A DNA stretch of 15,603 nucleotides from Alphaproteobacteria bacterium (GTDB lineage Bacteria > Pseudomonadota > Alphaproteobacteria > Micavibrionales > UBA2020): the NCBI GenBank assembly GCA_023136145.1, contig JAGLRU010000244.1:1-15603 (forward strand). Reading direction: 5' to 3'. Of this stretch, positions 7,456 through 14,163 are shown in pieces; the first letter of the stretch is position 1; each line of letters begins with the position of its first letter. Under the pieces are notes generated by a model. It was not told the DNA's origin, ran no database searches, and worked only from the letters and a program-made list of their open reading frames with translations. The translations under genes were made by a program, and so were the position numbers.

Positions 7456-7573
7456 GCAAATGACTTTTCTTTAAAGCCTTTCTTGTTTAAATACACTTAA
7501 AATATCACCTCTAAAAACCTTCTTTTGCGCCATTATCTTTGGTACGCAGGAATCTTCTCATTATTGCAGCGAG

Positions 7574-7593
7574 ATTCCGGCTTTCGTCGGAAT
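7574..7593. repeat. REP-like palindromic element
   Basis: ATTCCGGC-TTTC-GTCGGAAT forms an 8-bp stem (one G-T pair) with a 4-nt loop, within the wider context GAGATTCCGGCTTTCGTCGG followed by AATGACG. It resembles the ATTCCCGCTTTCGCGGGAAT-type dispersed palindromes common between genes in many proteobacteria. There is no T-tract, so it is not an intrinsic terminator. Only one copy is in this window. Confidence 0.55.
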
Positions 7594-7658
7594 GACGATA
7601 TTGGAAAATTGTGCAAAAATCTGCTATGGCTTTTTTGATAAGTACCACTTAGTATGTC

Positions 7659-7687
7659 TTGGACTCATTCGTATATATTATCATAAT
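7659..7687 (+). promoter_or_regulatory. Sigma-70-like promoter for secG-pyrG operon
   Basis: TTGGAC (7659-7664), a 17-bp spacer and CATAAT (7682-7687) match the -35 and -10 consensus at four and five of six positions. Transcription would start near 7694, about 29 nt before the secG ATG. It is the last good promoter I see before the long plus-strand gene run. Confidence 0.45.
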
Positions 7688-7722
7688 TCACGAAGTCAAA
7701 AAGATATTGAGAAGGAAAAATC

Positions 7723-8106
7723 ATGGAAGCAGTTATTCTTGTCATCCATCTGATTGTCGCGCTGTCTATTATCGCCATCGTTTTGGTGCAGCCTTCTGAT
7801 GCAGGTGGCTTTATGGGCAGTTCTGGCGGTACGTCAAATATGATGACACAACAACGCCGGACAGGAGATGCGTTAACGCGTGCAACAACTATTCTGGCTG
7901 GTTTGTTTTTTTTGACCAGTCTGGCTCTGGCGATTATCGCCGAGAAGCGTGGCCCGGACAAAAGCATTCTGGATATAGCAGCAAATCAGCCGCCTGTTGC
8001 CGAAAAAATAATTTCTACAGCACCAACTGATGAAAAAACAGTAGAGCCGGCGGTGAAAACTGAAGAACCTAAAAAAGTAAAGCCTACTGCACCGATTTCA
8101 GAATAA
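7723..8106 (+). CDS. secG: Protein translocase subunit SecG
   Basis: A 127-residue protein with the SecG layout. Helix 1 is at about 2-22, followed by the family signature V-L-V-Q-P-S-D-A-G-G-F-M-G-S-S-G-G and a cytoplasmic loop. Helix 2 is at about 52-72. SecG joins SecY and SecE in the inner-membrane channel and aids SecA-driven protein export. The tail after residue 80 is hydrophilic, rich in P, A, E and K, and probably disordered; long tails of this kind occur in alphaproteobacterial SecG. The RBS GAGAAGGA is well placed before the ATG. secG upstream of pyrG is a conserved alphaproteobacterial arrangement and supports co-transcription with the downstream operon. Confidence 0.95.
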   Translation: MEAVILVIHLIVALSIIAIVLVQPSDAGGFMGSSGGTSNMMTQQRRTGDALTRATTILAGLFFLTSLALAIIAEKRGPDKSILDIAANQPPVAEKIISTAPTDEKTVEPAVKTEEPKKVKPTAPISE

Positions 8107-8200
8107 CGAACACGGTGTACATTTATAACTTGTTCGGCATCGAGGCAAATGCCGTGATCTGGCAGATTTTGAATAATAAGGAATAAAAAGGAGCATCTCC
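8107..8200 (+). promoter_or_regulatory. secG-pyrG spacer with mutually exclusive hairpins
   Basis: CGGCAT (8135-8140) can pair with ATGCCG (8149-8154). Alternatively CACGG (8111-8115) can pair with CCGTG (8152-8156), which excludes the first stem. No T-tract follows, so neither is a classic terminator. The pyrG RBS AAGGAG lies downstream at about 8188. A regulatory role is speculative; the stems are short. Confidence 0.25.
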
Positions 8201-9826
8201 ATGCCGCGTTATATCTTTATCACTGGCGGGGTGGTGTCTTCTCTGGGAAAGGGGCTGGCCTCCGCCTCGCTTGCTGCTGTGTTGCAGGCACGGGGATTCA
8301 AGGTTCGTCTCCGCAAGCTCGACCCTTACCTGAATGTCGATCCCGGAACAATGAGTCCATATCAACACGGTGAGGTCTATGTCACCGATGATGGCGCGGA
8401 AACAGACCTTGATCTGGGTCATTACGAGCGTTTCACCGGTGTGGCGGCACGTAAGGCGGATAACATCACAACAGGACGCATTTACCTGAACGTCATCCAG
8501 AAGGAACGGCGGGGAGACTATTTAGGCGCGACGGTTCAGGTCATTCCACACATAACAAACGAGATTAAAGACTTTATCGCGTCCAATAACGATGACACAG
8601 ATTTCGTATTGTGCGAGGTTGGCGGAACGGTTGGCGACATCGAAAGTTTGCCATTCCTTGAGGCTATTAGGCAGTTCGGCAACGAGGTCGGACATAAGAA
8701 TGCACTGTATATCCATGTAACGCTGATGCCCTGGCTCAAGGCGGCAGGGGAGCTAAAAACGAAGCCAACACAGCACTCGGTGAAAGAACTTTTGTCCGTT
8801 GGAATTCAGCCAAGCATCCTGCTTGTGCGAGCTGAACACAATATCCCTGACGATGAGCGTCGCAAGATCTCGCTTTTCTGCAACATTAGAAAAGAATGCG
8901 TCATACCGGCAATTGACGTACCAAGCATTTATCAAGTACCAATCAGTTATCACAATCAGGGACTGGACGAACAGGTATTAAAATATTTTTCCATGGTATC
9001 CCCGCCTCCCGATCTTAAGCGGTGGCACGAAATCGCAGAGCGTATCGAAAAACCAGAAGGCGAAGTTGTTATCGGCGTAGTCGGTAAATACACGGCATTG
9101 CCGGACAGTTACAAATCGTTATCCGAAGCACTGACTCACGGCGGTTTTGCCAATAACGTCAGGGTCAAGTTTCACTGGCTCAACGCCGAAGAGCTTGAAA
9201 AGGAAGATGGTCTGCATTTGCTGGAAAACATCGACGGTATTCTAGTTCCAGGAGGCTTCGGCGAACGCGGAACGGAAGGAAAGATCAAAGCCGTGCAGTT
9301 CGCCCGCGAAAAGAAAATCCCCTTCTTCGGAATATGCCTCGGAATGCAAATGGCAGTGATAGAGATCGCGCGAAACAAAGCTGGACTAAAAAACGCTGGT
9401 TCCAGCGAGTTTGGAAAATACGACAATCCCATCGTCGGTCTAATGACCGAATGGATAAAAGGCGACGAGTTAGAATGCCGAGACGAACGCGGCAATCTTG
9501 GCGGAACCATGCGCCTCGGTGCCTATCATACGAATTTAGTCGCAGGCACAAAAGTACACAAGATTTACAACGCGAACGTCATCTCCGAACGTCACCGCCA
9601 CCGCTACGAGGTTAACACCGCCTACAGAAAACAGCTTGAGGATTCCGGCGTAATTTTCTGCGGTATGTCTCTTGACGGCAGACTACCAGAGATTATCGAG
9701 TTGAAAGACCATCCTTGGTTTATCGGCGTACAATTCCATCCCGAACTAAAATCCAAACCTTTTGATCCCCACCCCCTCTTTATATCCTTTATCAAGGCGG
9801 CGGTGGAGAAAGAGCGGTTGGTTTAG
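8201..9826 (+). CDS. pyrG: CTP synthase (glutamine-hydrolysing)
   Basis: A full-length 541-residue enzyme that converts UTP to CTP with ATP and glutamine. The N-terminal synthase domain (about 1-270) shows F-I-T-G-G-V-V-S-S-L-G-K-G, K-L-D-P-Y-L-N-V-D-P-G-T-M and E-V-Y-V-T-D-D-G-A-E-T-D-L-D-L-G-H-Y-E-R-F. The C-terminal class I glutamine amidotransferase domain (about 295-535) has G-G-F-G-E-R-G, the nucleophile C379 in G-I-C-L-G-M-Q and the H513/E515 pair in F-H-P-E-L. C379 has the same number as in E. coli PyrG. AAGGAG sits 7 nt before the ATG. CTP feeds RNA, phospholipids and CMP-activated sugars such as CMP-Kdo, which fits the LPS genes that follow. The next gene starts directly after the TAG stop, with no gap. 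Confidence 0.98.
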   Translation: MPRYIFITGGVVSSLGKGLASASLAAVLQARGFKVRLRKLDPYLNVDPGTMSPYQHGEVYVTDDGAETDLDLGHYERFTGVAARKADNITTGRIYLNVIQKERRGDYLGATVQVIPHITNEIKDFIASNNDDTDFVLCEVGGTVGDIESLPFLEAIRQFGNEVGHKNALYIHVTLMPWLKAAGELKTKPTQHSVKELLSVGIQPSILLVRAEHNIPDDERRKISLFCNIRKECVIPAIDVPSIYQVPISYHNQGLDEQVLKYFSMVSPPPDLKRWHEIAERIEKPEGEVVIGVVGKYTALPDSYKSLSEALTHGGFANNVRVKFHWLNAEELEKEDGLHLLENIDGILVPGGFGERGTEGKIKAVQFAREKKIPFFGICLGMQMAVIEIARNKAGLKNAGSSEFGKYDNPIVGLMTEWIKGDELECRDERGNLGGTMRLGAYHTNLVAGTKVHKIYNANVISERHRHRYEVNTAYRKQLEDSGVIFCGMSLDGRLPEIIELKDHPWFIGVQFHPELKSKPFDPHPLFISFIKAAVEKERLV

Positions 9827-10636
9827 ATGAAAATATTAGAGCGCGTTTGTCCATTATGCGCAAGAACCAATCCAGCGGCCAAATCCATTTCTTATGCGCC
9901 ACCAGAATGGCCGATGAAAACATGCGCCTATTGCAATATGGTCTATCTAGAAAAGGCTCCTAAACTTGAGGAAATGTTTGAAAACAGGGCATGGGAGAAA
10001 ACCTCAAAAGCTGAAGAAGTACGGCGAGAGAAGGAATTCAGCATACTAACGAAATTCAGTAAACTAACGCGCAAGCGTCTGCATTTGTTTCCAAGACGCA
10101 ATGCTACCGCCATGGTGATGAAATATGCCGTACCCGGTAATATACTAGACGTTGGATGTGGAGATGGCGCAACCATCCTAAAATTACCGAATGTTTACGT
10201 ACCCTATGGCATTGAAATTTCCAGTGCACTTTCCGAGCTTGGGCGTCCAGGTTTTCTGAAGCGCGGAGGTTGCCTTCTGAACAACGATGCGCTCAGCGGG
10301 TTACAGGAGTTATCCAAAAATATGTTTTCGGGAATGATCATGCGCGCTTTTCTGGAGCATGTGACCGAACCACTGCCCGTTTTACAGGAGGCATACCGGA
10401 CGCTTTCCAAGGGTGGCATTCTGGTTATAAAAGTTCCAAATTATGCCAGCCTCAATCGTTGGGTATTCGGTCATAGATGGTGCGGATTTCGATTTCCGGA
10501 TCATGTCAATTATTTCACACCTAAAACGCTGGAAGCGATGGTCATCAAATCAGGGCTAGCTATACAGAAATTCACGGTCTTAGATAAATTCCCAACGAGT
10601 GATAATATATGGATGGTTGCCATAAAGGATGTATGA
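9827..10636 (+). CDS. SAM-dependent methyltransferase with N-terminal zinc ribbon
   Basis: A 269-residue protein. Residues 1-40 carry two C-x2-C knuckles (C8/C11 and C33/C36), a probable zinc-binding module. Residues about 100-235 form a class I Rossmann methyltransferase, with motif I I-L-D-V-G-C-G-D-G (106-114), an acidic motif II around Y-G-I-E, the F-L-E-H-V segment, and L-S-K-G-G-I-L-V-I-K-V-P-N. This layout is common in methyltransferases encoded in surface polysaccharide clusters, where they act on sugars. The target here is unknown. The ATG follows the pyrG stop without a gap and has no strong RBS of its own, so translation is probably coupled to pyrG. Its stop overlaps the next start. 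Confidence 0.9.
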   Translation: MKILERVCPLCARTNPAAKSISYAPPEWPMKTCAYCNMVYLEKAPKLEEMFENRAWEKTSKAEEVRREKEFSILTKFSKLTRKRLHLFPRRNATAMVMKYAVPGNILDVGCGDGATILKLPNVYVPYGIEISSALSELGRPGFLKRGGCLLNNDALSGLQELSKNMFSGMIMRAFLEHVTEPLPVLQEAYRTLSKGGILVIKVPNYASLNRWVFGHRWCGFRFPDHVNYFTPKTLEAMVIKSGLAIQKFTVLDKFPTSDNIWMVAIKDV

Positions 10637-11586
10637 TGCTAAAAAATATACTGGTATACACAGACGGTGAAGTAATCGGGGACGGCATAATCAAGATTCC
10701 GTTTGCAGCGACACTAAAAAAAGCATTTCCGGATGCCCGCCTGACATGGCTCTGCGGTGGCGACACCGTGTATACATGCACACTTAAAGAGCTAGCATCC
10801 CCAATAATTGATGAAATCATAGTTCTTCCGGCACAGAAACTGAAATGGGCGTATATGTTCGGAAAACCGCCCCTAAACAAGTATTTCGACATCATTATTG
10901 ACACGCAAACGAAGGTTAAGCGCAGCCTATGGCTTTATCGTATCCAGCATGGTGCTTTTTTATCGGCATCGGCGCGTTATCTACTTTCATCGACGCGCCC
11001 GTCCAAATCAACGGACGGAAAGATTTTCGACAAACTGATGCTTCTGGCTTCCCTCGCTGCTGGAAAAACGCTACTGCCAGAAAAAATAGAACTGCCTTTC
11101 CGGTGGAAAGAAATAGCGGAAAAATTGCTTCCGAAAGGGAAGCGATACATTGGTTTCGTGCCGGGCGCAAGCCAGCCCTTCAAATGCTGGCCACTGGAAA
11201 ATTTTTTAGCATTGGCGCAACGACTGGATACAAAAGGGCTTGTCCCTGTCATATTTTTGGGACCACAGGAAGAACATATGGTTCCAACCATACGTGCGAT
11301 TTTACCAGAAGCTATTCTGCCATTATCAGATGTCAAAGATCCCTGTCTGACGATTGCCTTAGGGCAAAAACTCACAGCATCAATCGCAAACGACAGCGGC
11401 GGGGGACACCTGATAGCTGCGGGAGGATCGCCGATAGTCAGTCTCTTCCGGTCAAGTTCCGTGCGGAAAAAATTCATACCTTCCACGCAATTCGCGACAG
11501 CACTTGCGCCTGAGGATTTCGGAGGGAGCAGAATGGACGATATTCCGCTGGAGGCCGTAGCCATTGCGCTTGAAAAGCTCTTATGA
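10636..11586 (+). CDS. Glycosyltransferase family 9, heptosyltransferase-like
   Basis: A 316-residue GT-B glycosyltransferase related to WaaC/WaaF, which add heptose from ADP-heptose to the LPS inner core at the cytoplasmic face of the inner membrane. Visible signatures are G-D-G-I-I-K-I-P (near the start, equivalent of G-D-x-L-x-x-x-P), F-P-D-A-R-L-T-W-L, the mid-protein F-V-P-G-A-S with K-C-W-P-L-E-N-F, and the donor-site N-D-S-G-G-G-H-L-I-A-A-G-G-S-P. The usual T-D-S-G motif reads N-D-S-G here. ATGATG at 10633 gives two starts; the second has the better spacing (6 nt) to AAGGA (10625-10629), while the first overlaps the methyltransferase stop as ATGA. The sugar transferred could be something other than heptose. 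The end overlaps the next gene by 4 nt. Confidence 0.9.
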   Translation: MLKNILVYTDGEVIGDGIIKIPFAATLKKAFPDARLTWLCGGDTVYTCTLKELASPIIDEIIVLPAQKLKWAYMFGKPPLNKYFDIIIDTQTKVKRSLWLYRIQHGAFLSASARYLLSSTRPSKSTDGKIFDKLMLLASLAAGKTLLPEKIELPFRWKEIAEKLLPKGKRYIGFVPGASQPFKCWPLENFLALAQRLDTKGLVPVIFLGPQEEHMVPTIRAILPEAILPLSDVKDPCLTIALGQKLTASIANDSGGGHLIAAGGSPIVSLFRSSSVRKKFIPSTQFATALAPEDFGGSRMDDIPLEAVAIALEKLL

Positions 11587-13277
11587 GCGTTTTTCGCCCC
11601 ATGAAAAGATGGGCATTCTCTATCTGGCGGGAGTGGACGGCGCACGAGAAGATCACGCATGATATGATTGATACCATCCAAAAAGGAGACATCATGAAAG
11701 AATTACTGAAAAAAATATCTGTTCTATCGCCATGGAGCGTCAAAAGCCGGCCTCTGTCCGAACTCCTGTCGGATCTCCCTCGCTTTGTCGCCATAGGCCT
11801 GACATCCGTAGCTGTCATGGACTGGCTGCAAAAACATGCCCGTCCCGATCATATTATCCTCAGCAATACGCTGACAGGCACACATATACGCTCATACGAC
11901 ACACTTAAGCAAATACGCTGCAACAATGCGGAAATCATCATGCTGGCTGGCACAGCGACACGTGCTTTTTACCACTATAAGTATTATGTGCATGCGAAAT
12001 TCATTTTACTGCCGATGGATATGAACATTCTACGCTTGAAGTCTCTGGCCGGGTGGATACGCTGCGTTATGCGTCATAAGCTAAAACCTTCCGGCGTATA
12101 CCATACCGGTAACACCCGTTGGCTCGCGTTAAAAGTCATCAAGCAAAGAAGTCAGGAGGAGCGCGTGTATGCTCCAGAGGCATGGCGCATGTCAGGGCTG
12201 ATCCAAAGCCTGAATAAAGCGAAATATACTTATGTTCTGTTGCGCTGGTGGGAACAGCTTGAGAACTGGCCGAAAGGAGAGGACAGCGATATCCTCACCA
12301 CGGATAATGACAGCCTTGCCATCCGTAAAATGCTGGAAGGAGAGCATCTTGGCACTATACCGATAGACCTGTATAGCATTTCCGGTGGAGCTGCGTCCGG
12401 TGGCGACAACATGGCTTATTATCCACCACATCTTGCCGAAGGCATTCTGTCGCGTGCCGAAAAAGAGTCTTCCGGCTGCCTTATTCCATCCGCTGAAGAT
12501 GCTTTTTTCAGCTTGGCTTATCACGCCTTGTATCACAAAGGGTTGGCAAGTGGCCTGCCAACAACAACCGGCTTGCGCACCGACCCGCGTCCCAAGCATG
12601 ATTTCAAGGGGATACTGGAAAAGCGTGCGCAGAAACTGAAGATACCGTTGAAGCATATTAAGACCATGGAAACGCTGGATCATTTTCTTGCCGAAAGAGA
12701 ATGGCAGCCCCCCAAAGATATGCTCAGCCGGTACAGCCACCGTAATTTCTGGGTTAAGAAATATTTTTTCGACAATAAAAAGAACTTTTTCCCGCCAGGG
12801 CTTTGCGTTTTTATCCTGCGGGAAGCTGCGGAAAAATGGCAGGTCATAGATGTCATTCGGCAAGAACTAGTCAAAAACGGCTTTCATCTTCTAGAACAAT
12901 ACAAAATTCCCGAAAATCAAAGAACCCTTGTCGGACGCCAGTTGCGCGGCGGAAACTGGAGTCCCGGCTCCTGTCCTGCGGCAGGCGGAATACCGGCGTT
13001 CGCTCTGATTATGGCCGACCCATCGCCCCGCCATGTACGTGGTAAAAAGAAAAAAAGCGCACCAAACGTAGACAACGTAAGAATTATTTATAAAAACATC
13101 CTCAGAGACAAGCTCAATGCACAGCAGCCCGTCAACGAACGCGCGAACTTCATCCATAGCAGCGACAATACGGCAGAAGCTCTGGATTATATGCGCGTCA
13201 TTTTTTCCAAAGAACATAAAAACGAACTCTACGAGCAATTCCTGAAACTTTGCGCACACAAGAAGGAAGCTGCGTGA
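11583..13277 (+). CDS. Multidomain protein of unknown role with C-terminal NDP-kinase-like domain
   Basis: A 564-residue protein that I do not recognise as a named family. Residues about 52-200 form an unassigned alpha/beta region. Residues about 213-320 weakly resemble Pol-beta-type nucleotidyltransferases: Y-V-L-L-R-W-W-E-x-L before G-E-D-S-D-I-L (D234, D236), then P-S-A-E-D-A-F-F-S-L-A-Y-H (E305). Residues about 406-560 follow nucleoside diphosphate kinase: a first strand C-V-F-I-L-R, helix, second strand, G-I-P-A-F-A-L-I-M, then A-N-F-I-H-S-S-D-N with N522, H525, S527 and D528 matching the catalytic N-x-x-H-G-S-D. The strand-1 lysine (I-I-K-P-D) is replaced by R413. The start overlaps the GT9 stop (ATGA). 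An in-frame ATG at 11694 has a much stronger RBS and would give 527 residues. It sits between LPS-core genes; its reaction is unknown. Confidence 0.8.
   Translation: MSVFRPMKRWAFSIWREWTAHEKITHDMIDTIQKGDIMKELLKKISVLSPWSVKSRPLSELLSDLPRFVAIGLTSVAVMDWLQKHARPDHIILSNTLTGTHIRSYDTLKQIRCNNAEIIMLAGTATRAFYHYKYYVHAKFILLPMDMNILRLKSLAGWIRCVMRHKLKPSGVYHTGNTRWLALKVIKQRSQEERVYAPEAWRMSGLIQSLNKAKYTYVLLRWWEQLENWPKGEDSDILTTDNDSLAIRKMLEGEHLGTIPIDLYSISGGAASGGDNMAYYPPHLAEGILSRAEKESSGCLIPSAEDAFFSLAYHALYHKGLASGLPTTTGLRTDPRPKHDFKGILEKRAQKLKIPLKHIKTMETLDHFLAEREWQPPKDMLSRYSHRNFWVKKYFFDNKKNFFPPGLCVFILREAAEKWQVIDVIRQELVKNGFHLLEQYKIPENQRTLVGRQLRGGNWSPGSCPAAGGIPAFALIMADPSPRHVRGKKKKSAPNVDNVRIIYKNILRDKLNAQQPVNERANFIHSSDNTAEALDYMRVIFSKEHKNELYEQFLKLCAHKKEAA
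11681..11696 (+). promoter_or_regulatory. Strong internal Shine-Dalgarno and alternative start
   Basis: AAAAGGAG (11681-11688) lies 5 nt before an in-frame ATG at 11694, inside the gene that otherwise begins at 11583. It is among the best RBSs in the window. Either the true start is here (107 bp after the glycosyltransferase stop) or two forms differing by 37 residues are made. Confidence 0.5.
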
Positions 13278-14137
13278 AGATATTTTGTAGGCAAGCATGT
13301 GGCGATATCCTCATTCGCGAAGGATCGCGAATGCTGCGCCATATAAAGCAATGGTGGGGGAAGGCATGGGGCGACATCCTCATCCACAAACGTGTTACCG
13401 CCGTATCGTCGGAACTGCGGGAGCATTTCGGACTTTCCGAAAATCCACGCATGACTCGCATCGGTGGGCGCGAATACGATAATATTTATAAAGTGTCGCA
13501 TGGTGACAGAACTTTGGGGGTTCTTCGCTTAGTCAACCCCTATAAAAAAAGCAAAGAGCAGCCGCCTCACAGGCTTTTTATGGTGATGGATGCCGAAAAA
13601 AGAATCGATTACGAATGGGCGATGTATACAAAAGGCGCGGCGCACAACCTGACTCCCAAACCGCTCTGGCGTACGCATGACGCGCTTTTATGCGAGCATC
13701 TGCCTTACGGACGGATGCAGGATACGTTGCTGGAATCTCCCGGCGAGGCATGGAACATCCTGTGCCGCGCCGCGCGCGCCACCCGCCGTTTACATGAAGC
13801 GGGAATTACGCATATGGATGTCTGGCTGCAAAATATGCTGGGCGATGCACAGGGGAATATTTATTTTATCGACTTTGAATATATGCCCGCTCCGTACATA
13901 TTGCCGCCAGTACAGCGTATCTACGACCATCTGCGCCTTATCGAAGCTGCCTGGAAATTCATCCCTGAAGATAAAAAAGCTGATTTTGAAGTTTGGCTTG
14001 ATTATTTTACTAGTTGTCTGGACGATGAAATGCGCCGGGTGGATTTATCACTGATTGAACGTGATCTATCGCGTATGCTAGGAGAAAAAGAACTAGGCAC
14101 CCGGATTCGCCAACTGTTCACCAATAGGTTGCTATAA
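13274..14137 (+). CDS. LPS-kinase-like protein (KdkA/WaaP superfamily)
   Basis: A 287-residue protein with the protein-kinase-like fold seen in LPS core kinases, which phosphorylate Kdo or heptose at the inner membrane. The catalytic loop is H180-M-D182-V-W-L-Q-N187 after L-H-E-A-G-I-T, and the metal-binding motif is I-D200-F-E in place of DFG. Upstream, L-G-V-L-R85-L may supply the beta-3 strand with Arg instead of the usual Lys. I chose GTG 13274: it overlaps the previous stop (GTGA), and AAGGAAG lies 5-6 nt upstream. ATG 13331 also has AAGGA at good spacing and would remove a duplicated N-terminal segment. A TTG at 13250 is less likely. Given the adjacent heptosyltransferase-like gene, the substrate is probably a core sugar. 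Kdo or heptose specificity cannot be told from sequence. Confidence 0.85.
   Translation: MKIFCRQACGDILIREGSRMLRHIKQWWGKAWGDILIHKRVTAVSSELREHFGLSENPRMTRIGGREYDNIYKVSHGDRTLGVLRLVNPYKKSKEQPPHRLFMVMDAEKRIDYEWAMYTKGAAHNLTPKPLWRTHDALLCEHLPYGRMQDTLLESPGEAWNILCRAARATRRLHEAGITHMDVWLQNMLGDAQGNIYFIDFEYMPAPYILPPVQRIYDHLRLIEAAWKFIPEDKKADFEVWLDYFTSCLDDEMRRVDLSLIERDLSRMLGEKELGTRIRQLFTNRLL
13297..13384 (+). repeat. In-frame 69-nt-period repeat at kinase N-terminus
   Basis: 13297-13315 and 13366-13384 match at 16 of 19 bases and encode C-G-D-I-L-I-R and W-G-D-I-L-I-H, 23 codons apart. Similarity fades upstream (R-Q-A-C versus G-K-A-W). It looks like a small internal duplication just inside the reading frame. 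Confidence 0.6.
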
Positions 14138-14163
14138 AATTAAAAAAAAGGAGTAAATATACC

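Larger units (their letters stand above)
7456..7722. other. Intergenic region upstream of secG
   Basis: A 267-bp stretch without a plausible gene. It contains one REP-like palindrome (7574-7593) and a good promoter for secG (7659-7687). I see no tRNA cloverleaf or convincing intrinsic terminator for the preceding small gene. Confidence 0.5.

Noticed and set aside
7456..7722. tRNA or small RNA in the secG upstream region
   Set aside because: No cloverleaf, CCA end or hairpin followed by a T-tract was found; only the palindrome and the promoter are supported.
10977..11681. 234-codon minus-strand open frame across the glycosyltransferase
   Set aside because: Antisense shadow of a gene with clear GT9 motifs; rich in S, P and R as expected from complementary codon bias, with no RBS or context.
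12192..12863. 223-codon minus-strand open frame inside the 564-residue gene
   Set aside because: Antisense to a gene in a coupled plus-strand operon; no motifs and no promoter or RBS.
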